Shown: piece by piece, positions 32,462 to 43,338 of the stretch
Layout: each line of letters begins with the position of its first letter
Position numbering within the stretch: position 1 is the stretch's first letter
Source: Pseudomonas asplenii
GTDB taxonomy: Bacteria; Pseudomonadota; Gammaproteobacteria; Pseudomonadales; Pseudomonadaceae
Reading direction: 5' to 3'
Assembly: GCF_001293465.1 (NCBI RefSeq)
Contig: NZ_JSYZ01000002.1
Span: 264,566 to 328,565 of the forward strand
DNA: 64,000 bases
The notes under the pieces: model-generated
Told to the model about the DNA's origin: nothing
The model's input: only the letters and a program-made list of their open reading frames with translations
The model's database searches: none
Made by a program: the position numbers and the translations under genes

Positions 32462-33253
32462 TCAGGTGAACTCGAAGCTGTCGGCATCCAGATTGGCCGG
32501 AAACCGCTCGCGATACGCCGCCAGCTCGGCAGCGCTGAGGCTGACCTGGAACACGCCATCGGCCTCCCCCGCTCCCAGCAGCGACTCGCCCTGGAAATCC
32601 AGCACCTGGCTGTCGCCGGTGTACGAAAAGCCCTTGCCATCGGTCCCGACCCGGTTCACCGCCGCCACATAGCAGAGGTTCTCGATCGCCCGGGCCGGCA
32701 ACAGGCGATTCCAGTGCAGACGTCGGGCGCCCGGCCAGTTCGCGGTATAAAGCAGCAGATCGGTGTCATGGGCATCCCGACTCCACACCGGGAAACGCAG
32801 GTCGTAGCAGATCAGCGGGCGCACCCGCCACCCCTTGAGTTCGAACTGCACCTGGCGCTCGCCAGGGGTGTAGTGGTTGTGCTCGCCCGCCATGCGAAAC
32901 AGGTGGCGCTTGTCGTAGTGCCAGACCTCGCCATCCGGCCGCGCCCACAGCAACCGGTTGCGATGGCTGCCATCGGCGGCATGCACGATCACGCTGCCGG
33001 TGACCACCGCATCGAGCTTTTTCGCCTGGCGACGCAGCCACTGGGTGGTCGGACCATTCTCCGGCTCGGCCAGGGTCCTGGACTCCATGGAAAAACCGGT
33101 GGTGAACATTTCCGGCAGGATGATCAGGTCGGCGCCGCGGGCCTGCTCCAGCAGCACCTCAAAATGCTCCAGGTTGGCCTGACGGTCATGCCAGGCCAGG
33201 GACGTCTGTACCAGGGCCAGCTTCAGATCGGGCAACGTACTCAGATCACGCAT
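32462..33253 (-). CDS. Omega-amidase, nitrilase superfamily (YafV-like)
   Basis: The 263-residue carbon-nitrogen hydrolase has the Glu-Lys-Cys triad: E in ILPEMFTTGF (about 48), K in HYDKRHLFRM (about 115) and C in LICYDLRFP (about 148). YafV-type enzymes hydrolyse alpha-ketoglutaramate and alpha-ketosuccinamate. It overlaps the upstream aminotransferase by 13 bases. That pairing (glutamine transaminase plus omega-amidase) is the known metabolite-repair and methionine-salvage unit. Confidence 0.88.
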   Translation of the reverse strand: MRDLSTLPDLKLALVQTSLAWHDRQANLEHFEVLLEQARGADLIILPEMFTTGFSMESRTLAEPENGPTTQWLRRQAKKLDAVVTGSVIVHAADGSHRNRLLWARPDGEVWHYDKRHLFRMAGEHNHYTPGERQVQFELKGWRVRPLICYDLRFPVWSRDAHDTDLLLYTANWPGARRLHWNRLLPARAIENLCYVAAVNRVGTDGKGFSYTGDSQVLDFQGESLLGAGEADGVFQVSLSAAELAAYRERFPANLDADSFEFT

Positions 33254-34389
33254 AATTTCTCCGCCGCTTCACGCAACGTCTCCTCGCGCTTGGCAAAACA
33301 CAGGCGAACCAGCCGCTGGCCCTCGGGCGGTGTCTGGTAGAACACCGATACCGGGATCGCCGCCACGCCATGCTCGCGGGTCATCCACATCGCCATGTCG
33401 ACGTCGTTCAGGTCCGGGCGGATCTGCGAGTAATCGACCAGCTGGAAATAGGTACCCGCCACACGCCTGAAGCTGAAACGCGACTGGCTGAGCAGGTCGC
33501 AGAACAGGTCGCGCTTTTGCTGGTAGAACGCCGGCAGGCGCTGCACATGGCCGGGGTCTTCTTCCATATAGTCGGCCAGGGCGTACTGCAACGGAGTCAC
33601 GCCGCAAAAGCTGACGTACTGATGCACCTTGCGCAATTCGGCACTCAGGGCCGGCGGCGCAATCACGTAGCCGGTCTTCCAGCCGGTGACGTGGTAGGTC
33701 TTGCCGAACGAACTGACGACGAACGCACGCTGATAGAGTGCCTCATGGGCCAGCACACTGGCATGCGGCACATCGTCGTAGACCAGGTGCTCATAGACCT
33801 CGTCGCTGATCAGGTAGATGTCCCGATCGGCGATCAGCGTCGCCAACTGGTCCAGTTCGGCATGACTGATCAGCGCACCACTGGGGTTGTGCGGCGTATT
33901 GAGAATGATCATCCGGGTCCGCGGACTGAGCGCATCCTCGAGTTTCTGCCAATCGATGGCGAAGTCGTCGAGACTCAGTTGCACGTGGATGCAGCGCCCG
34001 CCGGCCAGTTCCACCGAGGGCTCGTAGCTGTCGTAGCAGGGGTCGAAGACGATGACCTCATCGCCCGGCCGAATCACCGCCTGGATCGCACAGAAGATAC
34101 CCTGGGTCGCCCCGGGAGTGATCGTCACTTCCGCATCGGCGTTCACATGGACGCCATAGCTGCTGAAGATCTTCGCCGCCACCTGCTGGCGCAGGGCCGG
34201 CAGGCCGGTCATTGGCGCATACTGGTTATGGCCGCTGGCAATGTGCCGGGCCACTGCATCGCGCAAGGCTTGCGGGCCATCGAAATCAGGGAAGCCCTGG
34301 GACAGGTTCAGTGCGCCGGTTTCCGCGGCGAGCTGGGACATCCGGGTAAAGATGGTGGTGCCGACATTCGGCAACTTGCTGGTGATCAT
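33241..34389 (-). CDS. PLP aminotransferase, methionine/glutamine type (YbdL-like)
   Basis: The 382-residue class I aminotransferase starts MITSKLPNVGTTIF, the usual Pseudomonas start; an ATG 8 codons upstream is less likely. It has SQGFPDFDGP near the N-terminus, PHNPSG, SDEVYEHLVYD and the PLP lysine in SSFGKTYHVTGWK. E. coli YbdL prefers methionine. Coupled to an omega-amidase, it probably uses glutamine to re-aminate ketomethylthiobutyrate and similar keto acids. Confidence 0.88.
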   Translation of the reverse strand: MITSKLPNVGTTIFTRMSQLAAETGALNLSQGFPDFDGPQALRDAVARHIASGHNQYAPMTGLPALRQQVAAKIFSSYGVHVNADAEVTITPGATQGIFCAIQAVIRPGDEVIVFDPCYDSYEPSVELAGGRCIHVQLSLDDFAIDWQKLEDALSPRTRMIILNTPHNPSGALISHAELDQLATLIADRDIYLISDEVYEHLVYDDVPHASVLAHEALYQRAFVVSSFGKTYHVTGWKTGYVIAPPALSAELRKVHQYVSFCGVTPLQYALADYMEEDPGHVQRLPAFYQQKRDLFCDLLSQSRFSFRRVAGTYFQLVDYSQIRPDLNDVDMAMWMTREHGVAAIPVSVFYQTPPEGQRLVRLCFAKREETLREAAEKLCVI

Positions 34390-34464
34390 GGGGCCGTTTT
34401 CCCTGCTGAACATCCGGCTCTACACGGCACGGGAGGGTTCGAGGATAACGTATCCACCAGGCAT

Positions 34465-34491
34465 GAAAAAGGGCGCCATGGGCGCCCTCTT
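34465..34491 (-). terminator. der terminator
   Basis: GGGCGCC, ATG loop, GGCGCCC lies 13 bases beyond the der stop and reads into a T-run on the minus strand (AAAAA on plus). Confidence 0.85.
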
Positions 34492-34503
34492 CCGAGTCCG
34501 GAA

Positions 34504-35973
34504 TCAGCGCTTGTCGCGGCGCTTCTTCTCGGCTTTCTTGTGGTGCGACATGAGGCGACGCTTCTTGTTGACCTGACGGTCGGTCAGCGTGTTCTTCTTG
34601 CCTTCGAACGGGTTCTCGCCGCCCTTGAACTCGATACGGATCGGCGTCCCTACCAGTTTCAGCACACGGCGATAGGTGTTTTCCAGGTACCGCACATAGG
34701 AGTTCGGGACCTTCTCCACCTGGTTGCCGTGGATCACGATCAGCGGCGGGTTGGCACCACCGAGGTGGGCATAGCGCAGCTTGATCCGGCGGTTGTTGAC
34801 CATCGGTGGCGCGTGTTCGGACACCGCGTCCTCGAGGATCTGGGTCAGGCGGCTGGTCGGCCAGCGGGTCACCGCCGACTTGAACGAGTTCTGCACCGAC
34901 TGGTACAGGTTGCCCACGCCGGTGCCGTGCAGCGCCGAGATGAAGTGGATGTCGGCGAAGTCGACGAAGAACAGCCGGCGCTCCAGCTCGGTCTTCACGT
35001 AGTCACGCTCGCCCGGGGTCATGCCGTCCCACTTGTTCAGGGCGATGACCAGCGCGCGACCGGCTTCCAGGGCGAAGCCGAGCAGGTTCAGGTCGTGGTC
35101 GACCACACCTTCGCGGGCGTCCATCACGAAGATCACCACGTTGGCGTCCTTGATCGCCTGCAGGGTCTTCACCACCGAGAACTTTTCGACTTCCTCGTGG
35201 ATCTTGCCGCGCTTGCGCACACCGGCGGTGTCGATCAGCGTGTACTTCTCGTCGTTGCGCTCGAACGGGATGTAGATACTGTCACGGGTGGTACCTGGCT
35301 GGTCATAGACGATCACCCGGTCCTCGCCGAGCATACGGTTGACCAGGGTCGACTTGCCGACGTTCGGCCGACCGATGATGGCGATCTTGATGCCATCCTT
35401 CTCGCTCGGGCCCGGAATGCGCGTGGCCTCCTCGCCTTCGGCAACCTCTTCGGCCTCGCCTTCTTCAGGTTCCGCCTCGTCCCGAGGGAAGTCACCCAGG
35501 ACGATTTCCAGCATCTGGTTGATACCGCGACCGTGGGCGCCGGCGATCGGCAGCGCGTCGCCCAGGCCCATGGGGCTGAACTCGGCACGTGCCATATCCG
35601 GATCGATGTTGTCGATCTTGTTGGCGACCACGTAGGAACGCTTGTTGCGCTTGCGCAGGTGCTCGCCGATCATCTGGTCGGCAGCGGTGTAGCCGGCCTT
35701 GGCATCCACCAGGAACAGCACGACATCGGCTTCTTCAATGGCCAGCAGCGACTGCTCGGCCATCTTCTCGTCCATGCCGTGCTCGTCGCCGGAGATACCG
35801 CCGGTGTCGATCACAATATAGGAACGCCCCTGCCACTTAGCCTCACCGTACTGGCGATCACGGGTCAGACCGGACAGGTCGCCGACGATGGCGTCGCGGC
35901 TGCGGGTCAGGCGATTGAACAGGGTGGACTTGCCGACGTTCGGTCGGCCCACCAGGGCGATTACGGGAACCAT
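34504..35973 (-). CDS. der: Ribosome assembly GTPase Der (EngA)
   Basis: The 489-residue protein has two tandem GTPase domains, each with GRPNVGKST (residues 9-17 and about 200-208), joined by an acidic linker rich in Glu/Ala (about 165-190). A C-terminal KH-like domain and a basic tail ([11 protein letters not shown]) follow. It acts in 50S subunit assembly. The start MVPVIALVG matches the P. aeruginosa protein; an ATG four codons earlier is an alternative. Confidence 0.96.
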   Translation of the reverse strand: MVPVIALVGRPNVGKSTLFNRLTRSRDAIVGDLSGLTRDRQYGEAKWQGRSYIVIDTGGISGDEHGMDEKMAEQSLLAIEEADVVLFLVDAKAGYTAADQMIGEHLRKRNKRSYVVANKIDNIDPDMARAEFSPMGLGDALPIAGAHGRGINQMLEIVLGDFPRDEAEPEEGEAEEVAEGEEATRIPGPSEKDGIKIAIIGRPNVGKSTLVNRMLGEDRVIVYDQPGTTRDSIYIPFERNDEKYTLIDTAGVRKRGKIHEEVEKFSVVKTLQAIKDANVVIFVMDAREGVVDHDLNLLGFALEAGRALVIALNKWDGMTPGERDYVKTELERRLFFVDFADIHFISALHGTGVGNLYQSVQNSFKSAVTRWPTSRLTQILEDAVSEHAPPMVNNRRIKLRYAHLGGANPPLIVIHGNQVEKVPNSYVRYLENTYRRVLKLVGTPIRIEFKGGENPFEGKKNTLTDRQVNKKRRLMSHHKKAEKKRRDKR

Positions 35974-36002
35974 GCGGCTCTCCACTTCGTTATTTCAGAA
36001 AA

Positions 36003-36100
36003 TACAAAAGCCGCTGCGTGGCAGCGGCTGGTGCTCGGGGGCGGCGCCGGAAGGTGCCGCAAACCTCGCAGAGCGAGGCCGCTTGGGGATTCCCCCAAGC
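36003..36100 (-). terminator. Terminator and hairpin cluster between bamB and der
   Basis: Three hairpins lie in this gap: AGCCGCTGC-GTG-GCAGCGGCT (36009-36029, with a T-run on the minus strand), CCTCGC-AGA-GCGAGG (about 36064-36078) and GCTTGGGG-ATTC-CCCCAAGC (36081-36100). The first looks like the end of the rodZ/ispG-hisS-bamB transcript; the others may be processing or REP-like elements. Confidence 0.7.
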
Positions 36101-36112
36101 ATAGTCAAAGCC

Positions 36113-37264
36113 TTACTTGATGGTCAGGGCTTCCAGTTTGCCGCTGTTGCCATACACATAAATCATGTCACCCACCACCAGCGGACGAACCCGCAGGCCA
36201 TCGCTGTCGATACGCTCGCGACCGACGAAACGACCGTCCACCTGGCTCAGCAGGTGCAGGTAGCCTTCGAAGTCGCCGACCGCCACATAGCTGGAAAACA
36301 CCTCCGGTGCCGACAGTTGACGGCGGGCCAGGGAGTCGTTGCTCCAGATCGCGGTGGTGGAACGCTCGTCGACACCTTCGACGGTGCCCGAGGCCAGGGC
36401 GACGTAAACGCTGCCGAAGCCCTGGGCGACACCGGCGTAGCTGGAGGCATCACGCTGCCAGAGGATCCGGCCGCTTTCCAGGTCCAGTGCGGCCATGCGG
36501 CCCTGGTAGCTGGCGACATACAGGGTGCCGCCGGACAACAGCAGGCCACCGTCGATGTCGACCACACGCTCCAGTTCCGAACGACCCTGTGGAATCGCCA
36601 CGCGGGTTTCCCAGGCCGGCACGCCGTTCTGGGTATCCAGCGCGACGACCTTGCCGGTCGACAGGCCAGCCACCGCCAGGTGGTTGGTCACCAGCGGCGC
36701 ACCGGTGCCGCGCAGGGTCAGTACTGCCGGCGAGCTGTCGTACAGCCAGCGCTGGTTGCCGGTGGAGGCGTCGAGACCGATCACGCGGTCATCCTGGGTC
36801 TGCACCACCACCACGTCGCCGTTGGTTGCCGGCGGAGCCAGCACCTCGCTGGTGACGCGGGAGCGCCATTTTTCTTCGCCGCTGCCGGAATCCAGGGCAA
36901 TCACTTCGCCCTTGAGGGTACCCAGCAGCACCAGGCCGTAGCCGACGCCGACACCACCGGAAACCGGCAGTTCCAGGTCCTTCTTCCACTTCACGTCGCC
37001 GTTCATGCGGTCCATGGCCACCACGACGCCGCTGTCATCAGCCGCGTAGAGGGTGTCACCGTCAACCGCTGGAACCAGCAGGTTGTAGATCTTGCCCTGG
37101 CCATCGCCAATGGAGCGGCTCCACTGCTTCTGCAGAACCACTTCTTCCTTGAAGGAAGTCAGCTCGGCCGGCGGCAATTCTTTCTTGCTGTTGCTGCTGC
37201 AACCCGCGGCCAGAATGGCCAGGGCCAGCAATGCTGCATGTTTCCAACGGATCACGTCACGCAT
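36113..37264 (-). CDS. bamB: Outer-membrane assembly lipoprotein BamB
   Basis: The 383-residue lipoprotein has a lipobox ending LAAGC (C22) and an eight-bladed PQQ-like beta-propeller with repeated W-x10-G-x-hydrophobic motifs. It is a subunit of the BAM complex that inserts beta-barrel proteins. Its ATG overlaps the 3' end of the YfgM-like gene by 8 bases. Order hisS-yfgM-bamB-der is the conserved gammaproteobacterial cluster. Confidence 0.95.
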   Translation of the reverse strand: MRDVIRWKHAALLALAILAAGCSSNSKKELPPAELTSFKEEVVLQKQWSRSIGDGQGKIYNLLVPAVDGDTLYAADDSGVVVAMDRMNGDVKWKKDLELPVSGGVGVGYGLVLLGTLKGEVIALDSGSGEEKWRSRVTSEVLAPPATNGDVVVVQTQDDRVIGLDASTGNQRWLYDSSPAVLTLRGTGAPLVTNHLAVAGLSTGKVVALDTQNGVPAWETRVAIPQGRSELERVVDIDGGLLLSGGTLYVASYQGRMAALDLESGRILWQRDASSYAGVAQGFGSVYVALASGTVEGVDERSTTAIWSNDSLARRQLSAPEVFSSYVAVGDFEGYLHLLSQVDGRFVGRERIDSDGLRVRPLVVGDMIYVYGNSGKLEALTIK

Positions 37265-37898
37265 CCCCTTTGGCCAGGTCGTCGAGCTTGATTTGTAAGC
37301 CACCGACCGCCGCTTCATCGGAAAGCGCCGCCTTGGCCTTTTGGTACGCAGCATGGGCTTCATCGTTACGACCCAGTTGAACCAGCAGGTCCCCCTTGAG
37401 TTCTTCGCGACTGGCCAGGAACGCCTTGTCGGTATCGCCGTCGAGCAGCTTGAGTGCCTCGTCGGCCTTGTTCTGGGCAGCCAACACCTGGGCCAGGCGC
37501 TGACGCGCGACTTCGCCCAGGGTGGCATTGACCGGCTTGTCGACCACGGCCTTGAGCTCGGTGGCGGCATCGTCCAGCTTGCCGGTGTCGACCGCGACCT
37601 TGGCGACGAACAGGCTGCCGTATTGCGCGTAGGCACTGCCGCCATACTGGGTATTGAGCTTGCCGGCCAGGTCGGCGACGCGCGCCGGATCAGGCTTGCC
37701 GTCCGGTGTCAGGGTGCTTTCCAGCAGTTCCTGGTAGAGCACCGAGGCACCTTGCGACTGGTTGTTCTGGTACTTGTGCCAGGCCTGCCAGCCGAACACC
37801 ACCACCAGCGCCAGCAGGCCACCGGTGACCAGGGGTTTGCCGTTGCGCTGCCACCATTCCTTCAACTCGGCTACGTGATCTTCTTCGGAACTCGACAC
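37257..37898 (-). CDS. YfgM-like TPR membrane protein
   Basis: The 213-residue protein has an N-terminal cytoplasmic part (VAELKEWWQRNGK), one membrane helix (about 24-41) and a periplasmic TPR-like domain. YfgM in E. coli is an ancillary SecYEG and PpiD partner. Position between hisS and bamB supports the assignment. It is translationally coupled to bamB. Confidence 0.88.
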   Translation of the reverse strand: MSSSEEDHVAELKEWWQRNGKPLVTGGLLALVVVFGWQAWHKYQNNQSQGASVLYQELLESTLTPDGKPDPARVADLAGKLNTQYGGSAYAQYGSLFVAKVAVDTGKLDDAATELKAVVDKPVNATLGEVARQRLAQVLAAQNKADEALKLLDGDTDKAFLASREELKGDLLVQLGRNDEAHAAYQKAKAALSDEAAVGGLQIKLDDLAKGDA

Positions 37899-37939
37899 CC
37901 CAATACTCCTTATTCTCTAAATCGGCTGTTCTAACAGCT

Positions 37940-39229
37940 TCAACCCTGCACGACGCAGGTGGACAAGTGCTCGGAAAGAGCATCCCAGGCAATGCTTTGT
38001 TGCTCGCCCTGGCCACGCAGGGGTTTGAAACCTACCACTTGCTGAGCCAATTCGTCGTCTCCGAGGATCAAGGCGTACAGCGCACCACTCTTGTCAGCTT
38101 TCTTGAACTGGCTCTTGAAGCTACCGGCACCGGCATTGATCTGCAAACGCAGGTTCGGCAACCGGTCGCGGACCTTCTCGCTCAGGGCCAGTGCCGCCAG
38201 CTCGGCGGTCTCGCCGAAGGCGCACAGGTACACGTCGACCTGGCGGGAAATCTCTTCAGGCACCTGCTCCAGGGTTTCCAGCAGCAGAATCAGGCGTTCG
38301 ATACCCATGGCGAAACCGACGCCCGGGGTCGGCTTGCCGCCCATCTGCTCGACCAGGCCGTCGTAGCGGCCGCCGGCACAGACAGTGCCCTGGGCGCCCA
38401 GTTGGTCGGTGACCCACTCGAACACGGTCTTGCTGTAGTAATCCAGGCCACGGACCAGCTTGGGGTTGATCACGTAGGGGATGCCGGCCGCATCGAGGCG
38501 GGCCTTGAGGCCCTCGAAGTGCAGGCGCGACTCTTCGTCGAGGTAGTCGGCCAGCTTCGGCGCGTCCACCAGCACGGCCTGGGTGTCGGCGTTCTTGGTG
38601 TCGAGCACGCGCAGCGGGTTGGTCTTGAGACGACGCTGGCTGTCTTCGTCCAGTTGGTCGAAGCGCGCGGACAGGTACTCCACCAGGGCCTCGCGATAGC
38701 GGCCACGGGATTCGCTGGTGCCCAGGCTGTTGAGTTCCAGCTTGACCGCGTTGCGGATGCCCAGCAGGCCCCACAGGCGCCAGGTCAGCACGATCAGTTC
38801 GGCGTCGATGTCCGGGCCGTCGATGTTGAACACTTCGCAGCCGATCTGGTGGAACTGGCGGTAGCGGCCTTTCTGCGGACGCTCGTGGCGGAACATCGGC
38901 CCGATGTACCACAGCTTCTGTTGCTGGCCGCCACCGCTGATGCCGTGCTCCAGCACCGCACGCACGCAGGCCGCGGTGCCTTCCGGACGCAGGGTCAGGG
39001 AATCGCCGTTGCGGTCTTCGAAGGTGTACATCTCTTTTTCGACGATGTCGGTCACTTCACCGATGGAGCGCTTGAACAGCTCGGTGAATTCGACGATCGG
39101 CGTGCGGATCTGCTTGTAACCGTAGTTATCCAGCAGACGGGCGACGGTGCCCTCGAAATAGCGCCACAGCGCCGTCTGCTCGGGCAGGATGTCATTCATG
39201 CCACGAATGGCTTGCAGGGACTTGCTCAC
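37940..39229 (-). CDS. hisS: Histidyl-tRNA synthetase
   Basis: The 429-residue class II synthetase starts [16 protein letters not shown]. Class II motif 2 ([20 protein letters not shown]), the histidine A motif [15 protein letters not shown] and the C-terminal anticodon domain are visible. It lies between ispG and the YfgM-like gene. Confidence 0.97.
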   Translation of the reverse strand: MSKSLQAIRGMNDILPEQTALWRYFEGTVARLLDNYGYKQIRTPIVEFTELFKRSIGEVTDIVEKEMYTFEDRNGDSLTLRPEGTAACVRAVLEHGISGGGQQQKLWYIGPMFRHERPQKGRYRQFHQIGCEVFNIDGPDIDAELIVLTWRLWGLLGIRNAVKLELNSLGTSESRGRYREALVEYLSARFDQLDEDSQRRLKTNPLRVLDTKNADTQAVLVDAPKLADYLDEESRLHFEGLKARLDAAGIPYVINPKLVRGLDYYSKTVFEWVTDQLGAQGTVCAGGRYDGLVEQMGGKPTPGVGFAMGIERLILLLETLEQVPEEISRQVDVYLCAFGETAELAALALSEKVRDRLPNLRLQINAGAGSFKSQFKKADKSGALYALILGDDELAQQVVGFKPLRGQGEQQSIAWDALSEHLSTCVVQG

Positions 39230-39251
39230 AGATATTCCTTAAATTCTTCGA

Positions 39252-40361
39252 TCAGCCGCGGGCGATGAGGGCCGCGTCGGCTTCGACCTTTTCGGCCGCC
39301 TTCTGCCGGATGAGCTTTTCCAGCTCCTCCACCAGGTTGTCATTCGTCAGTTTCTGCGACGGCTTGCCGTCGATATAGATCAGGTTCGGTGTACCGCCGG
39401 TCAGGCCGATATGGGCTTCCTTGGCTTCACCGGGCCCGTTCACCACACAGCCGATCACCGCGACATCCATCGGCACCAGCAGGTCTTCCAGGCGCCCTTC
39501 CAGCTCGTTCATGGTCTTGACCACATCGAAGTTCTGACGCGAGCAGCTCGGGCAGGCGATGAAGTTGATCCCACGGGACCGCAGGTGCAAGGACTTGAGA
39601 ATGTCGTAGCCGACTTTCACTTCCTCGACCGGGTCGGCCGCCAACGAGATGCGAATAGTATCGCCAATCCCTTCGGCCAGCAGCATACCGAGGCCGACCG
39701 CCGATTTCACCGTACCTGAACGCAAACCGCCAGCCTCGGTGATGCCCAGGTGCAACGGCTGGACGATTTCCTTGGCCAGCAGGCGGTAGGCTTCCACCGC
39801 CATGAACACGTCGGAGGCCTTCACACTGACCTTGAAGTCCTGGAAGTTCAGGCGCTCCAGATGCTCCACATGGCGCAGCGCGGACTCTACCAGCGCCGCC
39901 GGGGTCGGCTCGCCGTACTTCTTCTGCAGGTCCTTTTCCAGCGAACCGGCATTGACACCGATGCGGATCGGGATCCCACGGTCGCGGGCCGCATCGACCA
40001 CCGCACGCACCCGGTCTTCACGACCGATGTTGCCCGGGTTGATCCGCAGGCAGTCCACACCCAGCTCGGCCACCCGCAAGGCGATCTTGTAGTCGAAGTG
40101 GATGTCGGCAACCAGCGGCACCTTGACCTGCTGCTTGATCCGGCCGAAGGCTTCGGCAGCGTCCATGTCCGGCACGGAAACCCGGACGATATCGACGCCC
40201 GCCGCTTCCAGACGGTTGATCTGGGCCACCGTGGCAGCCACGTCATTGGTGTCGCTGTTGGTCATGCTCTGCACCGCGATAGGCGCATCACCGCCCACCG
40301 GCACCGAGCCGACCCAGATTTTACGCGATTCGCGACGCTTGATTGGGGATTCGCCGTGCAT
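39252..40361 (-). CDS. ispG: HMB-PP synthase IspG (GcpE)
   Basis: The 369-residue 4Fe-4S enzyme makes HMBPP from MEcPP in the non-mevalonate isoprenoid pathway. The N-terminal TIM barrel and the C-terminal Fe-S domain with CPSCSRQ (about 270) and [13 protein letters not shown] (cluster Cys and Glu, about 303) are complete. It depends on the Fe-S assembly machinery encoded further along. Confidence 0.97.
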   Translation of the reverse strand: MHGESPIKRRESRKIWVGSVPVGGDAPIAVQSMTNSDTNDVAATVAQINRLEAAGVDIVRVSVPDMDAAEAFGRIKQQVKVPLVADIHFDYKIALRVAELGVDCLRINPGNIGREDRVRAVVDAARDRGIPIRIGVNAGSLEKDLQKKYGEPTPAALVESALRHVEHLERLNFQDFKVSVKASDVFMAVEAYRLLAKEIVQPLHLGITEAGGLRSGTVKSAVGLGMLLAEGIGDTIRISLAADPVEEVKVGYDILKSLHLRSRGINFIACPSCSRQNFDVVKTMNELEGRLEDLLVPMDVAVIGCVVNGPGEAKEAHIGLTGGTPNLIYIDGKPSQKLTNDNLVEELEKLIRQKAAEKVEADAALIARG

Positions 40362-40364
40362 GAC

Positions 40365-41369
40365 TTATTGACCTAGCTTCAGGCGAGCAGTCTCGCCGCT
40401 GGTGAACGGGGCGACATCGACCGCCTGCCCGTTGTAGGTGACCTGTGCGCCCTTGGCATAGCCCAGGCGTACCGCGAACGGCGGCTTGCCGCTGACTTCG
40501 AGCGAATCGCCCTTGCGCTTGAGGCCGCTGAACAGCACCTTGCCACCGCCGTCGGTGACCTGAGTCCAGCAATCGGCGATGAAGGTCACATGAACCTGCC
40601 CGGCGCCGGCCACCGGCACACTGGCCGCGGCGGCCGGTGCGCCCGGAGCGCCATTGACCGGAGCGGTCGGCGACACCGGCGACACCGGGCTCGGCGCCGG
40701 CTGTGGCGCAACCACCAGCGATTGCGCCGCATGGGGCACCGGCACCACGGCCTGGGTGGCAGGCGCTGCCGGAGCCGTCGGCGCTGGAGCCGCGGTTTCG
40801 GCGGCTGGCGCGGCCGGCTCCGCTTCCGGGCTGGACTGGTTCTGGGCGACCGCCTGGTCTTCCGGCTCGTCGATCGGATGAATCTGCGTGGTGCCGTCGG
40901 CGCTTTCGACTTCGACGTGCTCCATGCTGATCGCCGCCTGATCCTTGGTGCGCTGGCTGGTCTGGTCCTGCCACCAGACAAAGCCGCCACCGATCACGGC
41001 AATCAGCAGCAACAGGCTGACGATTCGCAAAATGGTGTGGGAAACCCGCACCGGCTCTTCGATGCGACCCAGGGCATGCACATTGCTGCCCTGGGAGTCG
41101 GTGCCGGTGCACTGGTCGAACTGCTGGACCAGAACGGTCTGGTCCATGCCCAGCAACTTGGCGTAGGCACGGATATAACCCCGGGCAAAGGTATGCCCTG
41201 GCAACTTGTCGAAGGCACCGGCCTCCAGGTTGCTCAGGGAGGTGCTCGTCAGGTTGAGCTTGAGGGCCACTTCGGCCAGCGTCCAGCCATTGCTTTCGCG
41301 GGCCTGACGCAGGGTCTCACCGGGATTTACGCGAGTGGCTGCTACAACTTCTGGATGCGCCGCTTTCAT
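40365..41369 (-). CDS. RodZ-like HTH membrane protein
   Basis: The 334-residue protein has an N-terminal Xre-type HTH (about 14-85, PGETLRQARESNGWTLAEVA), a membrane helix near residues 110-132, a long Pro/Ala/Val-rich periplasmic linker (about 175-250) and a C-terminal DUF4115 beta domain. This is the RodZ architecture, which anchors MreB in rod-shape control. GGAG is 5 bases before the second of two adjacent ATGs, which is used here. It follows pilF directly and precedes ispG. Confidence 0.87.
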   Translation of the reverse strand: MKAAHPEVVAATRVNPGETLRQARESNGWTLAEVALKLNLTSTSLSNLEAGAFDKLPGHTFARGYIRAYAKLLGMDQTVLVQQFDQCTGTDSQGSNVHALGRIEEPVRVSHTILRIVSLLLLIAVIGGGFVWWQDQTSQRTKDQAAISMEHVEVESADGTTQIHPIDEPEDQAVAQNQSSPEAEPAAPAAETAAPAPTAPAAPATQAVVPVPHAAQSLVVAPQPAPSPVSPVSPTAPVNGAPGAPAAAASVPVAGAGQVHVTFIADCWTQVTDGGGKVLFSGLKRKGDSLEVSGKPPFAVRLGYAKGAQVTYNGQAVDVAPFTSGETARLKLGQ

Positions 41370-42127
41370 CATTGCTCCGACAGGTATTGCTGATATTCCG
41401 GCGTACCGGGATAGAGTCGTTTTAATTGCAGGCCGTAACTGGCGACCTTGTCGCGATCTTCGTAAATCTTCGCCAGGCGGATACCGAGCAACAGACTACG
41501 GGCATTCTGCTCGCTGAGCTGGCTGAACCGCTCGTAATAATCACGCGCCGGCACATAATGCCTGTCTTCGTAAGACAACTCAGCCATTTCCAGCAAGGCA
41601 CGTGGCTGCTGGCGGTTGAGTCGCAGGGATTTGTCCATGTTCTGCCGTGCCAACTCCCGATCGCCCAGGGCCAGGGCGGTCAGGCCGAGGTTCTCGTAGA
41701 CCCGCGAACGCTCGGGATAAAGGCTGTCGGCGGCGGCTTGCTCGAAGCGCTCGTAGGCCTGCTTGTACTGCTTGCGCTCGTACAGGAAACCACCGTAGTT
41801 GTTGAGGATCCGCGCATCGTTCGGGCGCGAGGACAACGCCTTGCGAAAATGCTGGTCGGCCAGGTCCCATTCCATCTCGGCCTGGAACACCAGCGCCAGG
41901 GCGGCGTTGGCATCGGCATCGGAGCTGTTCAGTTCCAGCGCCTTCTTCAGGGGCACCTTGGCCTGCTCGGTCTGGCCCTGCTGCAGATAGCCGATGCCCA
42001 GCTGGACATAAGCCATGCGCGCCTCATCACGCCCCTTGCCGGTACTCATCGGATCGACATTGCCAGTCGAAACGCAGCCGGCCAGCAGGCCGGCGAACAG
42101 TACGGAGAGCGCTAGGCGCAGGGTCAT
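41369..42127 (-). CDS. pilF: Type IV pilus assembly lipoprotein PilF/PilW
   Basis: The 252-residue lipoprotein has a lipobox GLLAGC (C18) and about six TPR motifs. PilF escorts the PilQ secretin to the outer membrane. Length and the rlmN-pilF-rodZ-ispG order match P. aeruginosa. Its stop overlaps the rodZ-like start region. Confidence 0.92.
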   Translation of the reverse strand: MTLRLALSVLFAGLLAGCVSTGNVDPMSTGKGRDEARMAYVQLGIGYLQQGQTEQAKVPLKKALELNSSDADANAALALVFQAEMEWDLADQHFRKALSSRPNDARILNNYGGFLYERKQYKQAYERFEQAAADSLYPERSRVYENLGLTALALGDRELARQNMDKSLRLNRQQPRALLEMAELSYEDRHYVPARDYYERFSQLSEQNARSLLLGIRLAKIYEDRDKVASYGLQLKRLYPGTPEYQQYLSEQ

Positions 42128-42161
42128 GGAGTTCCTCTCTCAAGATCAGCTCAAGATCAGC

Positions 42162-43310
42162 TCAGGTTCGACTCGAAGCGCTGCGAGGCATATCGGCATC
42201 GGCGCTCAGTTCGCGCACCGCGATATAACGCTCGCTACGACGGGTGCGATCCAGCACCTGCCCGACCAACTGCCCGCAGGCAGCATCGATGTCTTCACCG
42301 CGAGTGGTACGCACGGTGACGTTGTAGCCGGCCTGGTGCAACAGATCCTGGAAGCGCCGGATCGCGTTGTTGCTCGGGCGCTCGTAACCGGAGTGCGGGA
42401 ACGGGTTGAACGGGATCAGATTGATCTTGCACGGCGTGTCCCTGAGCAACTCGATCATCTCGACCGCGTGCTCGGGCTGATCGTTGACATCCTTGAGCAG
42501 GGTGTACTCAACCGTCAGCACGCGCTTTTCGCCCAGGCTCGACATGTAGTTGCGGCACGACTCGAGCAGCATCTTGAGCGGGTACTTCTTGTTGATCGGT
42601 ACCAGCTGGTTGCGCAGCGCATCGTTCGGTGCGTGCAGGGACAACGCCAGGGACACGTCGATGTGCTTGGCCAGCTCATCGATCATCGGTACCACACCGG
42701 AGGTCGACAGGGTCACGCGGCGCTTGGAGATGCCGTAGCCCAGGTCGTCCATCATCAGGTGCATGGCGGCGATGACGTTGTCGAAGTTCAGCAGCGGCTC
42801 GCCCATGCCCATCATCACCACGTTGGTGATGGCGCGGTCGATGGTCGCCGGGACGCTGCCGAAGGATTTGTTGGCAATCCACACCTGGCCGATCACTTCG
42901 GCGGCGGTGAGGTTGCTGTTGAAGCCTTGCTTGCCGGTGGAGCAGAAACTGCAATCCAGGGCACAGCCGGCCTGGGACGAAACGCACAAGGTACCGCGCT
43001 TGCCCTGGGGAATGTAGACGGTCTCGACACAGCTGCCGGACGCCACGCGCACCACCCACTTGCGGGTGCCGTCGCTGGAAATGTCCTCGCTGACCACTTC
43101 GGGACCGCGAATCTCGGCAACGTTCTTGAGCTTTTCGCGCAAGGCCTTGCCCAGATTGGTCATGGCGTCGAAATCGTCGACGCCAAAGTGGTGAATCCAC
43201 TTCATGATCTGACCGGCACGGAAACGCTTCTCCCCGATCGAGTCGAAGAATTTCTCCATTTCCGGCTGGGTCAGCCCCAGCAGGTTGGTTTTAACAGCAG
43301 ATGTAGTCAT
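42162..43310 (-). CDS. rlmN: 23S rRNA/tRNA C2-adenosine methyltransferase RlmN
   Basis: The 382-residue radical-SAM enzyme methylates A2503 of 23S rRNA and A37 of some tRNAs. The radical SAM cluster motif CALDCSFC (C116, C120, C123) and the C-terminal catalytic Cys in [12 protein letters not shown] (about 355) are present. Two short direct repeats (AAGATCAGCTC) lie just before the gene's 3' end. Confidence 0.95.
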   Translation of the reverse strand: MTTSAVKTNLLGLTQPEMEKFFDSIGEKRFRAGQIMKWIHHFGVDDFDAMTNLGKALREKLKNVAEIRGPEVVSEDISSDGTRKWVVRVASGSCVETVYIPQGKRGTLCVSSQAGCALDCSFCSTGKQGFNSNLTAAEVIGQVWIANKSFGSVPATIDRAITNVVMMGMGEPLLNFDNVIAAMHLMMDDLGYGISKRRVTLSTSGVVPMIDELAKHIDVSLALSLHAPNDALRNQLVPINKKYPLKMLLESCRNYMSSLGEKRVLTVEYTLLKDVNDQPEHAVEMIELLRDTPCKINLIPFNPFPHSGYERPSNNAIRRFQDLLHQAGYNVTVRTTRGEDIDAACGQLVGQVLDRTRRSERYIAVRELSADADMPRSASSRT

Positions 43311-43338
43311 GGATTCACCTTCACTCGTCAGCCGTGGC

